Part shown: positions 47,601 to 62,600 of the stretch, piece by piece | Layout: every line of letters starts with the position of its first letter | How positions within the stretch are numbered: position 1 is the stretch's first letter | Position numbers and translations under genes: made by a program | Source of the DNA: Anseranas semipalmata | Lineage: Eukaryota > Chordata > Aves > Anseriformes > Anseranatidae | Length of the DNA stretch: 64,000 nucleotides | NCBI GenBank assembly: GCA_013399115.1 | Contig: VXAA01000855.1 | Location: 63,680-127,679 of the forward strand | Reading direction: 5' to 3' | The notes under the pieces: model-generated | The model's input: only the letters and a program-made list of their open reading frames with translations | Told to the model about the DNA's origin: nothing | Database searches by the model: none

Positions 47601-50600
47601 ACAGTGTTAGGTTTAGAATTCGTAAGCACAAGGAAAGGAAAGACTTCAGTTAGTAGCATTCATTGCAAAATAGCTCCTTTTGTAGTTACTGCTACCAAAT
47701 GTGTATATTTAAGAAAATCAGCACTGCAAATCTGTTGAATTAGTTGCCAGCATGTGACCACGGACCATTCTGTAAGTCTGGGACACATTTAAGAACATGA
47801 GGCCCAGCCACGCACACAGAGCCAGAACTGAACTTCCTAACCAGGTGAATCGCACCAATGACCTGACCAGCTTGTGGTCGCTGCAGCGACTGCAGTGATT
47901 GTAGTGAGGTCTGAACAGCGCCATGATGAACTAAAGATTACTCCTCTGTTTGTTGGCTCTTCCATGTGTGTCACATTTTGAATCTTGCACAGAGAGACGT
48001 GGGAGAAGAATGTTAAAATTACTGAACTTGAGTTGGAATAAGGAGAGTAAGACACGTAACTATTTGGAAGCTAAGAGTATGCTGAAGCTATTCCAACAGT
48101 AGTTTTGCAGTTACAGAAACAATTGCACTTCTTTAGGCTGACAAACTGCACAGGACATTAATTTTGATAAAGGCAGACAAATAATACATGGTTAAAAATC
48201 TCTTCCAGTTGTGGATCTTCTGGTATTTTACAGTCTATCTTTGTGCAAGTATGCTTATGAATTACCTATTAGTTGTTGCCACCATCTTAACTTCTTAAAT
48301 AATATAACTTGAAAAGTAGAAAAGGCTGGGGACTAAGTTTGAGGAAACTCTTTAATTTGTACAATTTATGATGATTTTTTTCTAACGAACATTTTTTTTC
48401 TAAGCATAAGAAATACTGTAGCTAAAGCAAGGGGCACAGTTAGCTAGAAAAGAAGATGCAAATGAAGAAAAAACCATTCTGAGAAGTCTGGTAACCTGTT
48501 GGCTTGTTTTAACCCTTCATAAACCAGCCAAAGTTCTCCGTCCTCATTCAGCATATGATAGTCCTGGGGAGATTGCCTTCCAAGAAAAGTGTTTAAAAAA
48601 AATACAAGAGAGATACATGATGGTGATGAAATGACATATTAAGAACATTACACACTAAATTACAGTTACTATAAAAGAGAAACAAACAATGCTCTAAAAC
48701 AACTTAGCAAAATACTTCTCTTGTTTATATGTATTTCTTCTCAGTGATGAAAGTCAGTTGTTGGTGTTAGCCCAACTGGCTACAGCATTTCATGCTGTTA
48801 CATTATATGTATTATGATAGACTACTGTGACAACTACTGGACAAAAGGTAAAAAAAAAATAGCATGGGGAATGGTATCCAGTTTGAACAGTGTAGCCAAT
48901 TAAATGCTAAGTAGATGCACGTCCAGGAAGCTTGACTTTGCACGTCCCCATTGTTTCTTAATCCTTTCAAATATTGCATAGAGCAGTTTTAGTAAATCGA
49001 ATTATAACCCCAACTACAAGTGTTCTCTAAGAATCTAGACTTATGTGGATGCAACTTACTGAACATGATATATTCAGTGTGTCACAGCACACCCCAAATG
49101 ACTGTAAATTAAATAAAAACAACTTGTACCTGTTTGTTTCCTTCAGTCCAATATACGCCTGAGCTATTTCTCCTTTGTCTTTCATCTTTTGTACATCCTC
49201 CAAGAGGATTGTAGAATCTGTCATGGTATTCTGGAAGAAGAATGATTTCCAGGGTAAATTTAACAATGTAATTGTTCTTAGAGTCCATATTTTTGTCACT
49301 TTACTCACGTGGAACCTTACTCCTCGACTAGCACCATTATGGGTACTTGGGGGGCAGGAATTTGGTCTATAATTTCTACACCCATTTGGTGTATCTTTTA
49401 AAAGGAATGCATGCGACATGCTGAAATATCCATCTATCTAGTAAAGGGTAGATCTGTTAACCTCTTCATTTGTTCATCATGTAAAAGGAACAAAATAAAT
49501 TTCATGAAATCATAAATTTGTATTTGATTTCATATTACCAGGAACAGCCACTAATACTGAAAATCAAGAAGCATAATTTCGCAACATGTTTACAAATACA
49601 GCTTAGTTCTATTTCAAATTTTATTTTTGAATCTCATAAATAAGGTCCTCACTTCACATATTTTCAGTGCTCTGACAAAGCAGGAAATAATTTACAATGG
49701 CTGGAGATTTTTTAAGTTAGATATCATAATACCATTTTTGTTTCAGTTTTGAATGTTTACTATGGAACTTTTGCTTTTTCTTCAGCAAAACTTGAAATAC
49801 ACAACAAATGTTTAGTCACCTAGGCCAGTCGTATCTGAGTCATTGCTGTGGATAATTACAGTGAAACCACAGGACTCCAATGAACGTAAGAGATGGAATC
49901 CTGACTTTTGTTTTTGACTTCAGAACAATGAAGTGCTACTTTGCTGTGTACAATTTTAGAAAGTATTCACAATAGCAACGTTGAGGACATAAGTTTTGGA
50001 GCATGGGTCCCGGGTCCCTATGCCTAGTATGATTTGTATTATCTAATATGAAAACCAATAAAACATATAAGCTCCTCAAAGAATTATTCCCAACATCATA
50101 ATGAGATCTTTGTGATTTTTCTACAATTATTTTATTACACAGTAAAACTGTAGTATCTCACCTGCCAATCCGTCTAGCCTTAGCAATCTGGACGTATTTA
50201 TTACTTTTGTGCTAATGGAAAGAAATGCTAATTACTCTTGTATCCTCAAGAATACCCTACATGCTATAGTTGTAATACTTAACAGCTTTCATTTAAAGTC
50301 AGTTCAGTTTCTCATATTCCTAAATACTCTATGTTCAACTAAATTTTCTAATCAAACACTCAATTCAGCAATTCCTGCCTAGTATCATCAGATCACAACT
50401 TGAGTCCTGAACGTGTTTATCGCACAAACACACTGTTTGGATAACAAACACTATAAAATAAGGTAATTCTTCCTATCACAGACTTTTTTTTTTTGTGAAA
50501 CGCATAGACTTTGCAACACAGATCTGATTCCTAAATCACAGTGCTGCTCCTACTCTTCAAACACACTCAGCAAGATACATTGATTGAGCTGATCAGACTG

Positions 50601-53600
50601 ATTCAAGAATCTTTCCTTTCATGTTCAGGTTAACATAAATCAGCAGTTCAAAGTTGTTCAATCTGCTCGTTTTGAAGTAACTTATTCCCTTGTGCAGAAG
50701 GGGAAGATGAGGACACAGGAAAGGGATAATGAGAAAGGTTTTTCTATAATGGCAAAGCAAAGTACAAGAACAATTTCAAATACATGTAGGTTACTTATGA
50801 GAGGAAGGGAAATGAGACTTCAAGTATTTGCGAGTTTTTTTTGTTTGCTTTATAGCATTTAATAGTTCTGGTTAATAACTGTAGAAAAAAAACATGTACC
50901 TTATCCTCCTGGCAATCAAATTGGTAGGCAAGAAAGAAGAGAAACAAATCATTTAAAAATTCTGTCTGTACTGCAACTGTCCAACCTAATAAGCAGAAGC
51001 TATCTGCAAACTGGCTGTTAGCCATCACACTGGTAACCTTCAGATCTCCCTCACACTCATAACTGCTGTAAAAATAACACTTGGGTCCCACCATTCTTGA
51101 GAATAACTTATTCAAGGATTTATTATTCAAGGATTAATTTATAATGTTCCCAACATTACAGAAAAATGAGTTTTGTTTTCTTCATAATTACGCACTTAAG
51201 ATATGTACACGTTCACGCATCACAGACTTTCAATTAATTTAGGACATATATAAACATATTTCTGTAGTAGCAAAGGAAAGAGAGGACATATCTGTTAATT
51301 CCTTGCTGCCATTATGAAACACTAGATAACTCTGTTCAACAGAAATGACTATTTACTAGTTTACCTGACACCTTTTTAGGTTTTGAATAACTTATTTTCA
51401 AAGCTATTACTTTTCTAAGTATCTCTTTGTTATTATTTTTTTTAGAAGATACACATTTCAGGGGTTCTAATCTACTCTTCTCAACCACATGACACATATC
51501 AAGCAATAATAAGGAATTAATACACCTTCATAGGTTATCTTTTTAAAATTTAATTGTTATTTGTATGCAATCATTTATGACCCTGCCTGGATTTCGCAGA
51601 AATTGGTCATTGCACCTCCTGCTGAGCTATTAATTGAAAAGAATTCCTGCAAACTATGGTTAATTTTCTAATCAAACTACTGCTCCAAATGAGATTTCTG
51701 CATTGTTAGACGAGTCTGAGGAGATCCTGGCCAGACCATCAGTATCTGCCAGCCAGGTATGAGCAGTATATCATTACATGAATGTTGGTATACAAACCCA
51801 GGTTGGTTTATTAATAGAGTCTCCCAATTTGGACTGCTGCAATTTGTGCACTAATAACTAATCAATGGATTACACTTAGAAAGGCTTTGAAACGTAGACC
51901 ATTTTTTCTGCCTTTTCAAGCATGCTATCACATTAAATAAAGCACGTCAGTTATGCAATGTAACTTTACTACAGAGTGCACCTGCTGACTAGTCTTTACC
52001 TTGGGTTGAATAGCCTCTTTCTGGCTAACCAGCTGAGACCTCAGGATGAGGACTTCTTCCTTGCGTACTTCAAGTTCTTCACTTACTGAAGTTAGCTGAT
52101 CCAGGAGGACTCTATATGCTGGAGCACCAGGAGCAGTTACCTCTGGAGATCGTGTTTCTGTGAGGGCCTTCTGCAGCTCATTCAACTCATTCTTCAGTTT
52201 TTTATTCTCAGATTCAAGTTCTTGACGCTGCAAGAAAGGGGGACAATTCCATCACCCAGCAGCATGGTAAACACTATGAATAACTGCAACACAGCAGTCA
52301 ATCTCTCCCCTGTCCCCAGCCTCTTGACTACTGTGAATAGCATGCCTGGGAGGATTTCACTGATAGGGCTACCCTTTTTTGCCTGAAGTGCAAAATCAGA
52401 ACCCATATACCTGAATCATACAGATTTGAAGCAAAAACAATTACTAATTATTTTCCCCCTATTCTTCCCTTAACAATGACAACAAAAAAGTAAAGCTCCC
52501 AACAAACAGTGGACAGCAGGCTAAGAAGATTCTGAATCATTCAGTGTTATTAGGAAATATTGTTATTTTTAGTGGTCTAAGGTATGCATCAATTTAAATA
52601 ACGTGTTTGGAATCACATTTATCACTCTATTTTTGCCCAAATTAACTTACAAGCTGCACTAACTATTTCAAAGAGAAATGCCCCTGTTTTAGGGTGATCT
52701 TTTTGTTCTGCAGCCCCAGCCACACACTCTGTACCTCAAAAAGGGCAACCTTACAATAAAACGCTTGCTGAGGAATTTTCATTCTAGTTTTTCCAGCTAA
52801 TATTCTGAAACAGAAGGGCTTATGTAAAATGCTATGCAAGCACATATCATTGGTGGCAATATTCTCACTAGAAAACAATAGAAAACTCCTTTTTAGATTT
52901 ACCTTGAGTGACTCATATTCCAACTCTGCACCTCTTATTGGAGGCCTTTCCTCCTCCTGTGAAAGAACATAGACAAGTGTGAAAAAACAAACGCAGAAAC
53001 AACCCTTTCTATTCTTTAATATAGTTGAAGCAGGAAAAGGAAAGGGAGCTGAAATTATTTTCCTATAAAACTGGAAAACACTCGTTCTGGTACTCCTGAG
53101 TACTTTAGGTTGAATATTGGCATTGTCTCACTTACTTATAGGTTTATGACACATAATTGGTTAATGTAAATAAAATCATGTACAAATCATGATACCATCA
53201 CTGGTAATAAAACAGAGCAGGATGAATGCCAGGATGCTCAAGATATCCACTGGTTGGAGAGTAACAAGAAACAACGGCCAAAACTGGTTTAATATTTTCA
53301 CAAAGAGTTAAAGAGGCCAAATCAGAGGAGAGCTTCAAATAAAATCTGCTAAGCAAGTCTGTCTAATCCCAGCACTTTGGCTCTGCATCCTGGTTGAAAC
53401 ACTTCTTACTCTGCCTGCAAGCACTTCTTACTCTGCCTAAAATTGACAATTACTTATTCTCCCCAGTGTTTAAGTAGATTGCTATATTGCTATTCCTTAA
53501 TAAAAACGACCTTTTTTATTTAAAAAAATAGATAAAAAAAGTCCCAAGCACTTTTGGTTCCTGTTAACTACCATCATAGGATCTCAGGGACCTTGGAAAA

Positions 53601-56600
53601 GTAAATCATCAGTCCCTAGTACTAAGTACTGAAAGTACCAAGTACTAAGTACCAAGCATAAAACTTGTGGTAAAATAAAGCAAGTACTAGGGGAAGATAC
53701 AGATTTAGTAAAAGCCAGTCAGCATTTACACAGCTGATATTTCACAAGAAGGGACACTCTGGAGTCAGCATTTGATCAGCTAGAAGGAGTCCACCTTAGC
53801 TTTAGCACGAAGAACCTGTTCTTCCTTTCTGTCCAGTTCATCCTGCAGGGATTGCTTTTCTTGCTCCAGCTCTGTAACCCGTTTCTGCAGCTTGAGGAAC
53901 AGAGACATGTCCAATGGTGCCTTTTTCTCACTTGGTTCCTGCTTTAGAAAGAACACAAGAAAGTCAAGAAGTGTTCCACTTCCACAGCAAAAGGAAGCAC
54001 TACTGTGAGTAAAGGAGGGAAACAGACTGGGGAAAAGAAAGGCATACAGAAATGTTACTCAATTCTGAGAGTTCACTAGTGCCATCTAAAATGTTTCATC
54101 AGCTGTCAGAACAGTATTTTGAAAAAGGATCTACTAGTATAAAACATATCTAAGCCTAAAGCGTAGCAAAAGAAAGCACTAGAGACAACCTAGCAGACAG
54201 GACGTCTACAATTAAGCATACCTTTTATTCTTATTTGTTCGGAGGGGGAAGGAGAAAAAAAAGTCTGTGGTTAGACTCGCTTGGAAAGCAAATGTAAACA
54301 GATGCTTTTCCTCTTTTTCCCCCATTTTAAATTATTTCTCCAGTAAATTCTTCAAATACAGAGAACTCTCTCTCCTGAGTATAGATTTAGATCCATGATT
54401 AACCAGGGTAATTTAGTGGGATGGGACACAAAAAGGTACTAGAAGATATATTTTATGCCTTTTTTCCTTTTATTATGCTAAATAAACAGCCTGTTCTGGG
54501 ACTAATCCACTAGATTTCTCACTATTTTCTGGGCAAGGACCAGCATTTGTAATCTGAAGGTGCATCAGAAATTGTTCGTCAGCCATTTTGTACTTTATGT
54601 AGCAAGAAGATTAAAGCATTTTCTATGAAGCGCACCATAAAATTTTGAAGCCTAGGAAGGAACTAGGAAATTAATAATAATGACTGTAGCAGATAAGCAA
54701 GCACAGTCATTTCCACTTCATTTGCTTTCACTGTTGAGGGGAAGACTCAAACTACACCAAGAGCTCAGGAAAAAGAAAACGGACTTTGAAGTTTCTGGCT
54801 TTATTGTTTCATAATGAGACAGTCTCTTTTTTTTTTTTTTTGGTTTTATGTTATTAATCTGTATTGTTAATCTAGAGTCAAACTGGAGTTTGAAATTATG
54901 CCACTCATTGAAAAGTGAGTAGCAAATGACCTTCCCAGTGGTGCACTTATTCACATTCCCGTGTTACTTTTTTTTCCATTTATATTCTAAAACACAAAAT
55001 TGGCTCTAGAATATCAATTAAATAAGTCTATTAGCCAAAGGCTCGTATGTGAGATCCAGACACATGAAGTTGCACTGTCCTTTCCTGACTGTCCATAAAG
55101 ATAGGTTCTGCAAGGTGAAAAAAGTAGGAAGGCAAATTCTGAAAGACTCTGCTCAGAATATGCGTCAGCATGAATTTGTCATGGTATTTGCATCCCTGGT
55201 AGAAAATCACTTTCTGTGGAGGCTTTCAAAAACAGTAATGACAGCCTGTAAAACCAATTGTGAGACAACTAACCCAGACAGAGGGCAAATGGAGTGAGTT
55301 GTGTGACTGCCCACAGTTAAGAAAATCTCTAGTAGGCACAGAAAAAGCTTTGCATCTGCCAACTGCCAAGCATAGTCAGACCACAAACCTGACAGCTCAC
55401 TGCTGTGTTACCAGTTCCACTCCTGTGGGACTTAGAGGGGACAAAAAAGGGAGTTATCTTGGAATATACTGAGAATGGCTTGGAGTTGCACAACAATTAT
55501 TCATGATTATTACCCATTAAAGAGATTCATATTTCTGAATATTTTAAAATAATCTGGAATTTGTACTACTGCATATGCCAAGGGATAATACATTCTCTAA
55601 GTTTTATTTGTCCATATGAGATAAAGGAAAAATGAATCAATGTGAGGTTCTCAGCCCTAACAGGGAACTGATTTCTTGTACCTCCTAAGAATGCAGCTAG
55701 CCGCCTTGTCATTTTTAATCCTTGAATATACAACATACAGACTTCTCAGGAAGTCTCACTGGTTTTCTGAATTCCCACTTTGTGGTGAAAAGTTGATTGT
55801 GCTTACAAACACTGGCAAGCAAATGTTTTACAGATGCAAATCAACTGCATGGTCAAATATTTAGTCTACGTTTACTGTAATACAGAAGAATTCAAAACAT
55901 TCTTTTACCAAGTCTTTTTACATAGGACTACAACTAACTACAGAATGAGCTATTCTTAAAAAGGAAATGGAAAAAAGATGGATTTAAGCATTATGTTTCT
56001 CAGTATAAAGATATGGTATTCACAAGCACATACAAAAAAAAAAAAAAAAGAGAGGAATCAGCTCAGTCATTGCATTGATCAATGAAAAGCTTCTTTTTGT
56101 TGTTGTTGTTTTTTTTTTTTTTTAAACATTACCTCCGTCCGCAGTGGTAAGTCTTCTGCTTCTGTGATCTCAGAGCTAAAAGTATATTCAGATTCATTGC
56201 TACTGTGAGTTGAATCCGTTCTTTTGTGTCCAGGCTTAGGGATGCTCTGGGGTGCAAATGAAACAAATCAATACCACTGTATGTTTTTTCCTGTGACTGT
56301 CTCTTCATAACCTACAAGTTAGCTTGTAATATATTTGGTGTTATTCCACAGCTACCACAATTTATAAGAAAAAGTTTTTGATTCTGGTCTCTTGTGCCAC
56401 CTAAAGCCTATGACATGTAGTTCACAATCAAATCTATGGAGACAGGTCAGATGCTACGCTATCAAGTACTGCTGCAGAAAGCAGAATCAAGCAGCAATGC
56501 AGCATTTTTTGGAAAAGAAAAGCTCGTTTTATAGGAAAGGTGCAGGCAGGGTAGAAAACCACAAACACCAATTCTCTAAATTTCCAGACACTGCAGTGAG

Positions 56601-59600
56601 GAATATTTTTTCCTCCTGCCACATACAATATTCCTGGAACCACCTAAAATTTAATACTGGCTGAATGTTGCACAAAAAGCCCTAACACATGTGAATAATT
56701 TCAGGGCAAAGTAAGGGCAGATGGCATGTGCATTACCACTAGCAAAGTCACAGCAGAAATTTAGCCTTCTTCCACAAAACTGAAAATAAAAAAATAATCA
56801 ACCAAAAATTTTAAATGTATTTGTTTCAGCTGAGTTAATCTAATTGATCAATATTTAAAAGAACAAATTCTGTTTTCAGGCACAGGTAACAACCACACAG
56901 CTGAGAGCAGAATCAGTTAGTAAATTATACCACTTGATTCTGCCTAAACACATTCGTGAACAGCTTTTGATTTCTCAGATGTTTAGCCACTTACCACCAT
57001 TAAGTTCATTTCATCCTTGAGATCATCATACCGCTCCTCCAAGCGGCTGAACTCATTCAGCAGGTTCTGATACCGTAACCTTTCATCATTCAGATCTAGC
57101 TCCAGCTGTTTCGTTTCCTCCACTAGCTTCTTTTCCATTGCCTCTGCCACGGAGAACAGGAATCCAAAGTGAGAACTCCAGCTCTACCTACCATGCAGTG
57201 CATCCATCCTGCAGGTACAGGACACGTGTCTCCACCAGAACACAAGCTGAACTCATTCCACTATTTGAAACTGGTTTGTGGTATTTGTGCTTCTGCAGGC
57301 AATGATCAAGCCAAATATATGAACAACCAAAGAATTATTGTGGAAAGCATAGAATGGTTCACTGAGTCAAGTTAGTTATTCTGCTACTGGCTTGCATTAG
57401 CAATTTCAGGAGGGAAGAGGAAGGGGCACTAGCCCAACATTGTATTATGTAACAAGCAAAATGTGAGATGCTTTATGCCTCAAGCACACTAACCCTCCTC
57501 ATGCAGCTGCCGCTGTCACAGCCCTAACACCTAGAGCTATGGTCTTCTGGCTTCTGTCTGCACAGTGGAAGCAGGAGCTGCCACAGCAGCTGATAGGGCT
57601 CAGAAATTCTGGCTTGTGCTTACACCTTTCTAAAGAGGTAAGCATCAGGCACTCAAGTGTCTTCCTACTTGTGGAGTACAATATTTGCTTTCACAATTAG
57701 TAAATCACACTGGAAAATCATGCTGCAGTAGATTCATTGTATTAAATATTAGAGCCTTCTTTTATAAAGTAAAACTTTGCAGCAGGAACCCTCACCGAAA
57801 AGACCCCAAACTCTTAGAACTTCGCAGAAACTCAAATGGGTAAATAATTTTGATGCACATGAGTTCTTAAAACAAAGAAATGAAACTGTTAAACTAATAA
57901 GGAATACAAAGTACAGCAGATCAGCCAAATTCAGCCCGTAGAGCACTGCTCTACAAGGTAACATGAAGTACAAAATCCAAGTGAAGAGAACAGCACCAAC
58001 CTGTTATCTCTCTTGCCTGGTCATGGATGCGGCGGTTCAGCTCCTCCTTTTCTGTTTTCAGTAATGTGTTCTGTTCTTTCAGTTCTGATACCAGCTACAA
58101 AGATAATAAAATATTTGACTCGGGATGCACTTAATCTTCCATCAACAGGTCCAACAGCAACTACATCCTTGTTGTGAGAATTCAAATACTTAGATTTTTA
58201 ACAGTTCTTCAGAGAATGAAATCAGCTAAGTTATGACATCTTCATTTCTCAAATTACTTTTGTAAATATATCCCACTGCAGATTCTCCTGTATGTTCTGC
58301 AGTTGTCCTATTTCTGATCAGATGCCAAAACTGCTTTAGACCACTCCATTGTGTCATAACATTTTCCAGTGAAGTCCCAAAGATGTAATTTATTTCTCAA
58401 AATAAATATATTCCTAAAACATGAACAAATTTGATAGTGCTGTTGTATATTCCATTGCATTTGGTAACACCACAATCTAACATCCTGCCTCCACCCAAAA
58501 GTTGTGCCACTTTAACCGTGCCCAGGTTTGCCAGTTACTCATTTGTCTCTATTTATGGATACTACACATTCACTTCGCTTAAATCAATTAACATTTTTTC
58601 CTTATATTCATTTTATCTTGACATGCATCACTGCAGGATCACATAGAATGGTTCTTCCAATATTCAAAACTTGCACCGTATCAGCAAGTAACTGTGACAG
58701 GGAACAACTTGTTTGATATATTTGTGGTTAAAGCAAAGATAAGGGGCTAGTCAAAACCTGTTGAACTAGATTGTCCACACATGCATGTGTTTAGTAGGCC
58801 AATTATTTAAATTAGACAGGATATAAGTAAGTACCATTGAATACTGTGTATGGGACAGATTTCTGACATCTATATGATTATGCTCTCTAGGTAAGTAAAA
58901 CAATTTATTTGTATGAATATGCTGTCTCCAACTAAGTGAGCTCGGGTATTTAGATTTGCAAATACTTTCAGTATGAAAATCTGAATAGACTGAATAAATA
59001 TATTTACATACAATATATGTCTACTATATTCTTCTAGCATAGGTGCAGTTATTAGGTATCAAGCCCATTTAGGATTGTACAGGTATAACACTGCATAAAA
59101 ATACTGTAAAAATAACAGCCACACAATTGAAGCACTTAAGTCTGGGCAAAACCTGAGTGGACACAAGGCCCCTGTAAATCTGCTCACGCACCTGGGGACT
59201 GCATACTTGCCTGCTCAGTTTCATGTTTGTATTTGTCTGCCCATTCCTCAATGGTCTTCTTCTCAGACTGAGTCTTGTGCAGCTCCTTACGGAGCTTTGC
59301 AATCTCCTCCTGGAGGCTGAGAACGCGGTTGGTTGCATTCTTGGCCTCCTCCTCACTCATCCGAAGCCTCTCCACATCACTCCGAAGCCTCTCCGTCTCC
59401 GTACTGTACGTGATCTCCAGGTTGTTCAGCTTCTCCAGCAGAGATTTGTACTCTTTGTTCTTTGCAAAACACAACAGAGACATAGCAGCAGTTGGAGAAG
59501 TTCTGGTTTAAGGGAGCTTTCTAGTTGCCTATAAAATATACCCAGACAGGGGAACAAAAGAGCAGTTTCCCCATTTTGAAAAAAGCTTCAGTTTGTTTTT

Positions 59601-62600
59601 GCAGGAGAATTGCTTAAAGGGGTGACAGAACAGTCCAGTCTAAGCCTACACACGAACATCCCAAACTAAAATCAAAGAGCCCACATATATCAAACATGAT
59701 CATCTCACCTTCCCCGCAAACCGAGCAACTGAAGTGCTTCAAATGAAATACTGAAGTGAAGGGAGCAGATGTTTTCTCTCAATGCTTCTGAGAGATACAA
59801 ATAGATGCTCTACCATTTCAGTTCTAGTGTGGTCTACCTTTCTCTTCTATCAGTGTTCTTCAGCAGAGAACTGATGCCTTCCAATGAAAATTCAGTGTAT
59901 TTTTCAGTGAATTCCCACAGCACTACTGAAGAAAATACAAGACTTCCAAACATTTTCCCCGAGTTTTACCTGCTCATCAATTTTTCGCTGCAGCTGCATG
60001 ATCTTGTTCTCCAAGCCAATGTGAAGCTTCTTGTAGCGTTCTACAGACCGAGCTTCTATCTTCAGTTTCTTTAGCTCCCTCTTTGCCATCATGCGCCGGT
60101 AACAGCATTGCAAGTAAACAATTGCCTTCAAGGTCCTACGGTAGTGCACTCGAGCCAGCCAGCCTCTTACATGTTTCTGAATAATAATAGACTTGTGCTC
60201 TTGAAGCATCTACAGTTAAGAAAAAACACCACAAGGGATACTAGAGTTACAAACTACACCTGCTTAGTTTAATAGACTCCATAATGAGAGGTGTACAGAT
60301 GATGTATTTAGAGACACCTTAGAGTCTGAAAAGAGAAACTGGTGGTGAAGAGTAAAAGAAATGAATGTGGAATGAATTTTTTAAAAACAGAAGAGTAAAA
60401 GAAGACAGGGATAAGGAAGAAAAAGGGAATAAAATGAAAAAGAAACAGAATTTAAAACATGGAAAGAAAGAACGCGAGACATGTTGAAGAGCCAGGCATT
60501 CCTTTGTGCTGATGTCAGATCAAGGTAATTACAAAAATACATGGTACCTGTTGGCAAGATTACAAATAGAATCCAGATGACTAGAATTTTCTTTTTTACT
60601 GTCTCTTTTAAACTTCTTAAAAGCATTGACACAGGCAGCATAAAATTCATCAATATCCAGCTTAAAATCACTACGCTTGACACACAATGCAGCTATTACA
60701 CACTATAACCCGGAGTACATTACAGCAGCTGCTAATAACTACAGCCATAGTCTATCTGACCAAACTACAAGTTCCAGTAAGTTTTCTTTTTTTTTTTTTT
60801 TCCTTCTTATACTTGCCAGCATGGAAAAATACTTTTCTCTCCATTTATTCTAATCAGAAATTTTATAGTGTTACAATTCCAACTCATTTCATGGCAGAAA
60901 TTTTAACCATAGTTTTGAGGTGTAAAAAAATAAAAATAAAAATTTAGTAAATAAATATATTTAAAAATCATTTTTAATGAAAAACAATCAAGAATGCCAG
61001 TAACCATCGTCAATGTGTCAGCCAGAGATATCCACTAGGAAGATTCTACTACGTGTTTTTGGATCCTTCACCCATGGATTCAATCAGAGATCCACCAGGT
61101 CTGGAGCACCTGAATTCCAGCAGACCACAGCTAGGCTGGGAGAGCATGCTCAAACCCACAAGGCTTCCAGGACTCTGAGAACTTTAGAGTTCGCTTAAAA
61201 AAAGCTTCTGCAAGTTAAACAGTTTATTCTAAAGAGTAAAACTATTTAAGATTTTGTGTTACTTATTGGATTTGATAGTTTAAAGATCATACACAGTTCA
61301 CATTCTTATATGGATTTACCACAAAGCTGATAAAACAAACCAGTAATGTAATAAAATTTTATTTTCTTTTATACTGCTTAGCAAATGAACTGGAAATGCG
61401 TTAGAACTGTTACATTTTCAGATCAATGAATTTACAGGGTTCACTGGCAAAATGACAACATTTGAAGATGTACAAACTGTCTCCCTTCACATTCATTTTT
61501 AAAGAAAAATCAAGGACTTGAAACACCAGCACTTGACTAAAAAGCACACCTAGGTAAGGAAGCAGATCTCATGAAAGTACAGTAAGGTCAAAAGCCAAAG
61601 TCCTTCTGACTGCGTGTCACACAATTAGCACTCCTGCCTCCACCTTACACGTTTCCTGAAATAGTCCTTCAGGTTACCCACGGATGCCTTAACAACTAAA
61701 ATACGACTAGCTTTCAACGACATTTTCACCTCAAGCTTGAAAGCAACAAGTCACACAGAATACCTCTATTGTGCAGGGATGGTCTTCATCTGCCAGTGAA
61801 TTCTCACACCCATGCAATCCAGTGATGAAATAGTACACTCCAACATAAGGTAAGAGTATCAGAAAAGTTGCTTAATTTATCAGGTATTTTCCAGGAGAGC
61901 TTATAGAAAAGCTGTGAAGGAACTAAATTCCTTCTTAAACTGAAAAGCACATCGCAAAGTCTCGGGCAGAAGCTTTCCCCGGAACGTGTGAAATAGATGA
62001 TTCAACCATTTTAAATTCCTTGTGTTAGTCATGTGACTGCCAACCCATGTCCTCTGTTATAAAAACAACAACAGATACCTTTCACAATCCTAACGAACAA
62101 CACATGTACCATATATTACTTACAGAGTCACTGCTCAGCCCAAGGGTGCAGTCATACAACTACCTTTCAGTTTCACTCACCTACAATCAGCATGAACTTC
62201 AGAACAGCTATATTTATCTTTGCATGGCATGCAGAGCTTGTGCTTCTGTCTCTGGGCATCTCTGTATCTCAGCTTTAATAAAATTCCACCTTATGAGGAC
62301 AACATCTACACAACATGTCAGACACACATCATGCACCTTCCACCTGTGTTATGAACTCTGTGTTTTACTATGGTGAACAATTCACTGCTCTAGGGGGACA
62401 TTCCCTGACAGGCAAGTCCAACCACCTCTTAGAGTGATCCCTCCAGAAATCCGCCATCTCTATTAAAAGGAGTAAAACAGATTGATAAACCATTGTGCTA
62501 GAGGACAGATGTGGTGTGTATCGCTCACAAGAATAACTTCACACATACAGAACCATCTCCTATTTTCCTAAGGATGGCTTTTAGTCCACATTTTGCTGCG

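Noticed and set aside
59223..59534. Plus-strand ORF opposite MYO5A rod exon
   Set aside because: Antisense shadow of a Leu/Glu-rich coiled-coil exon.
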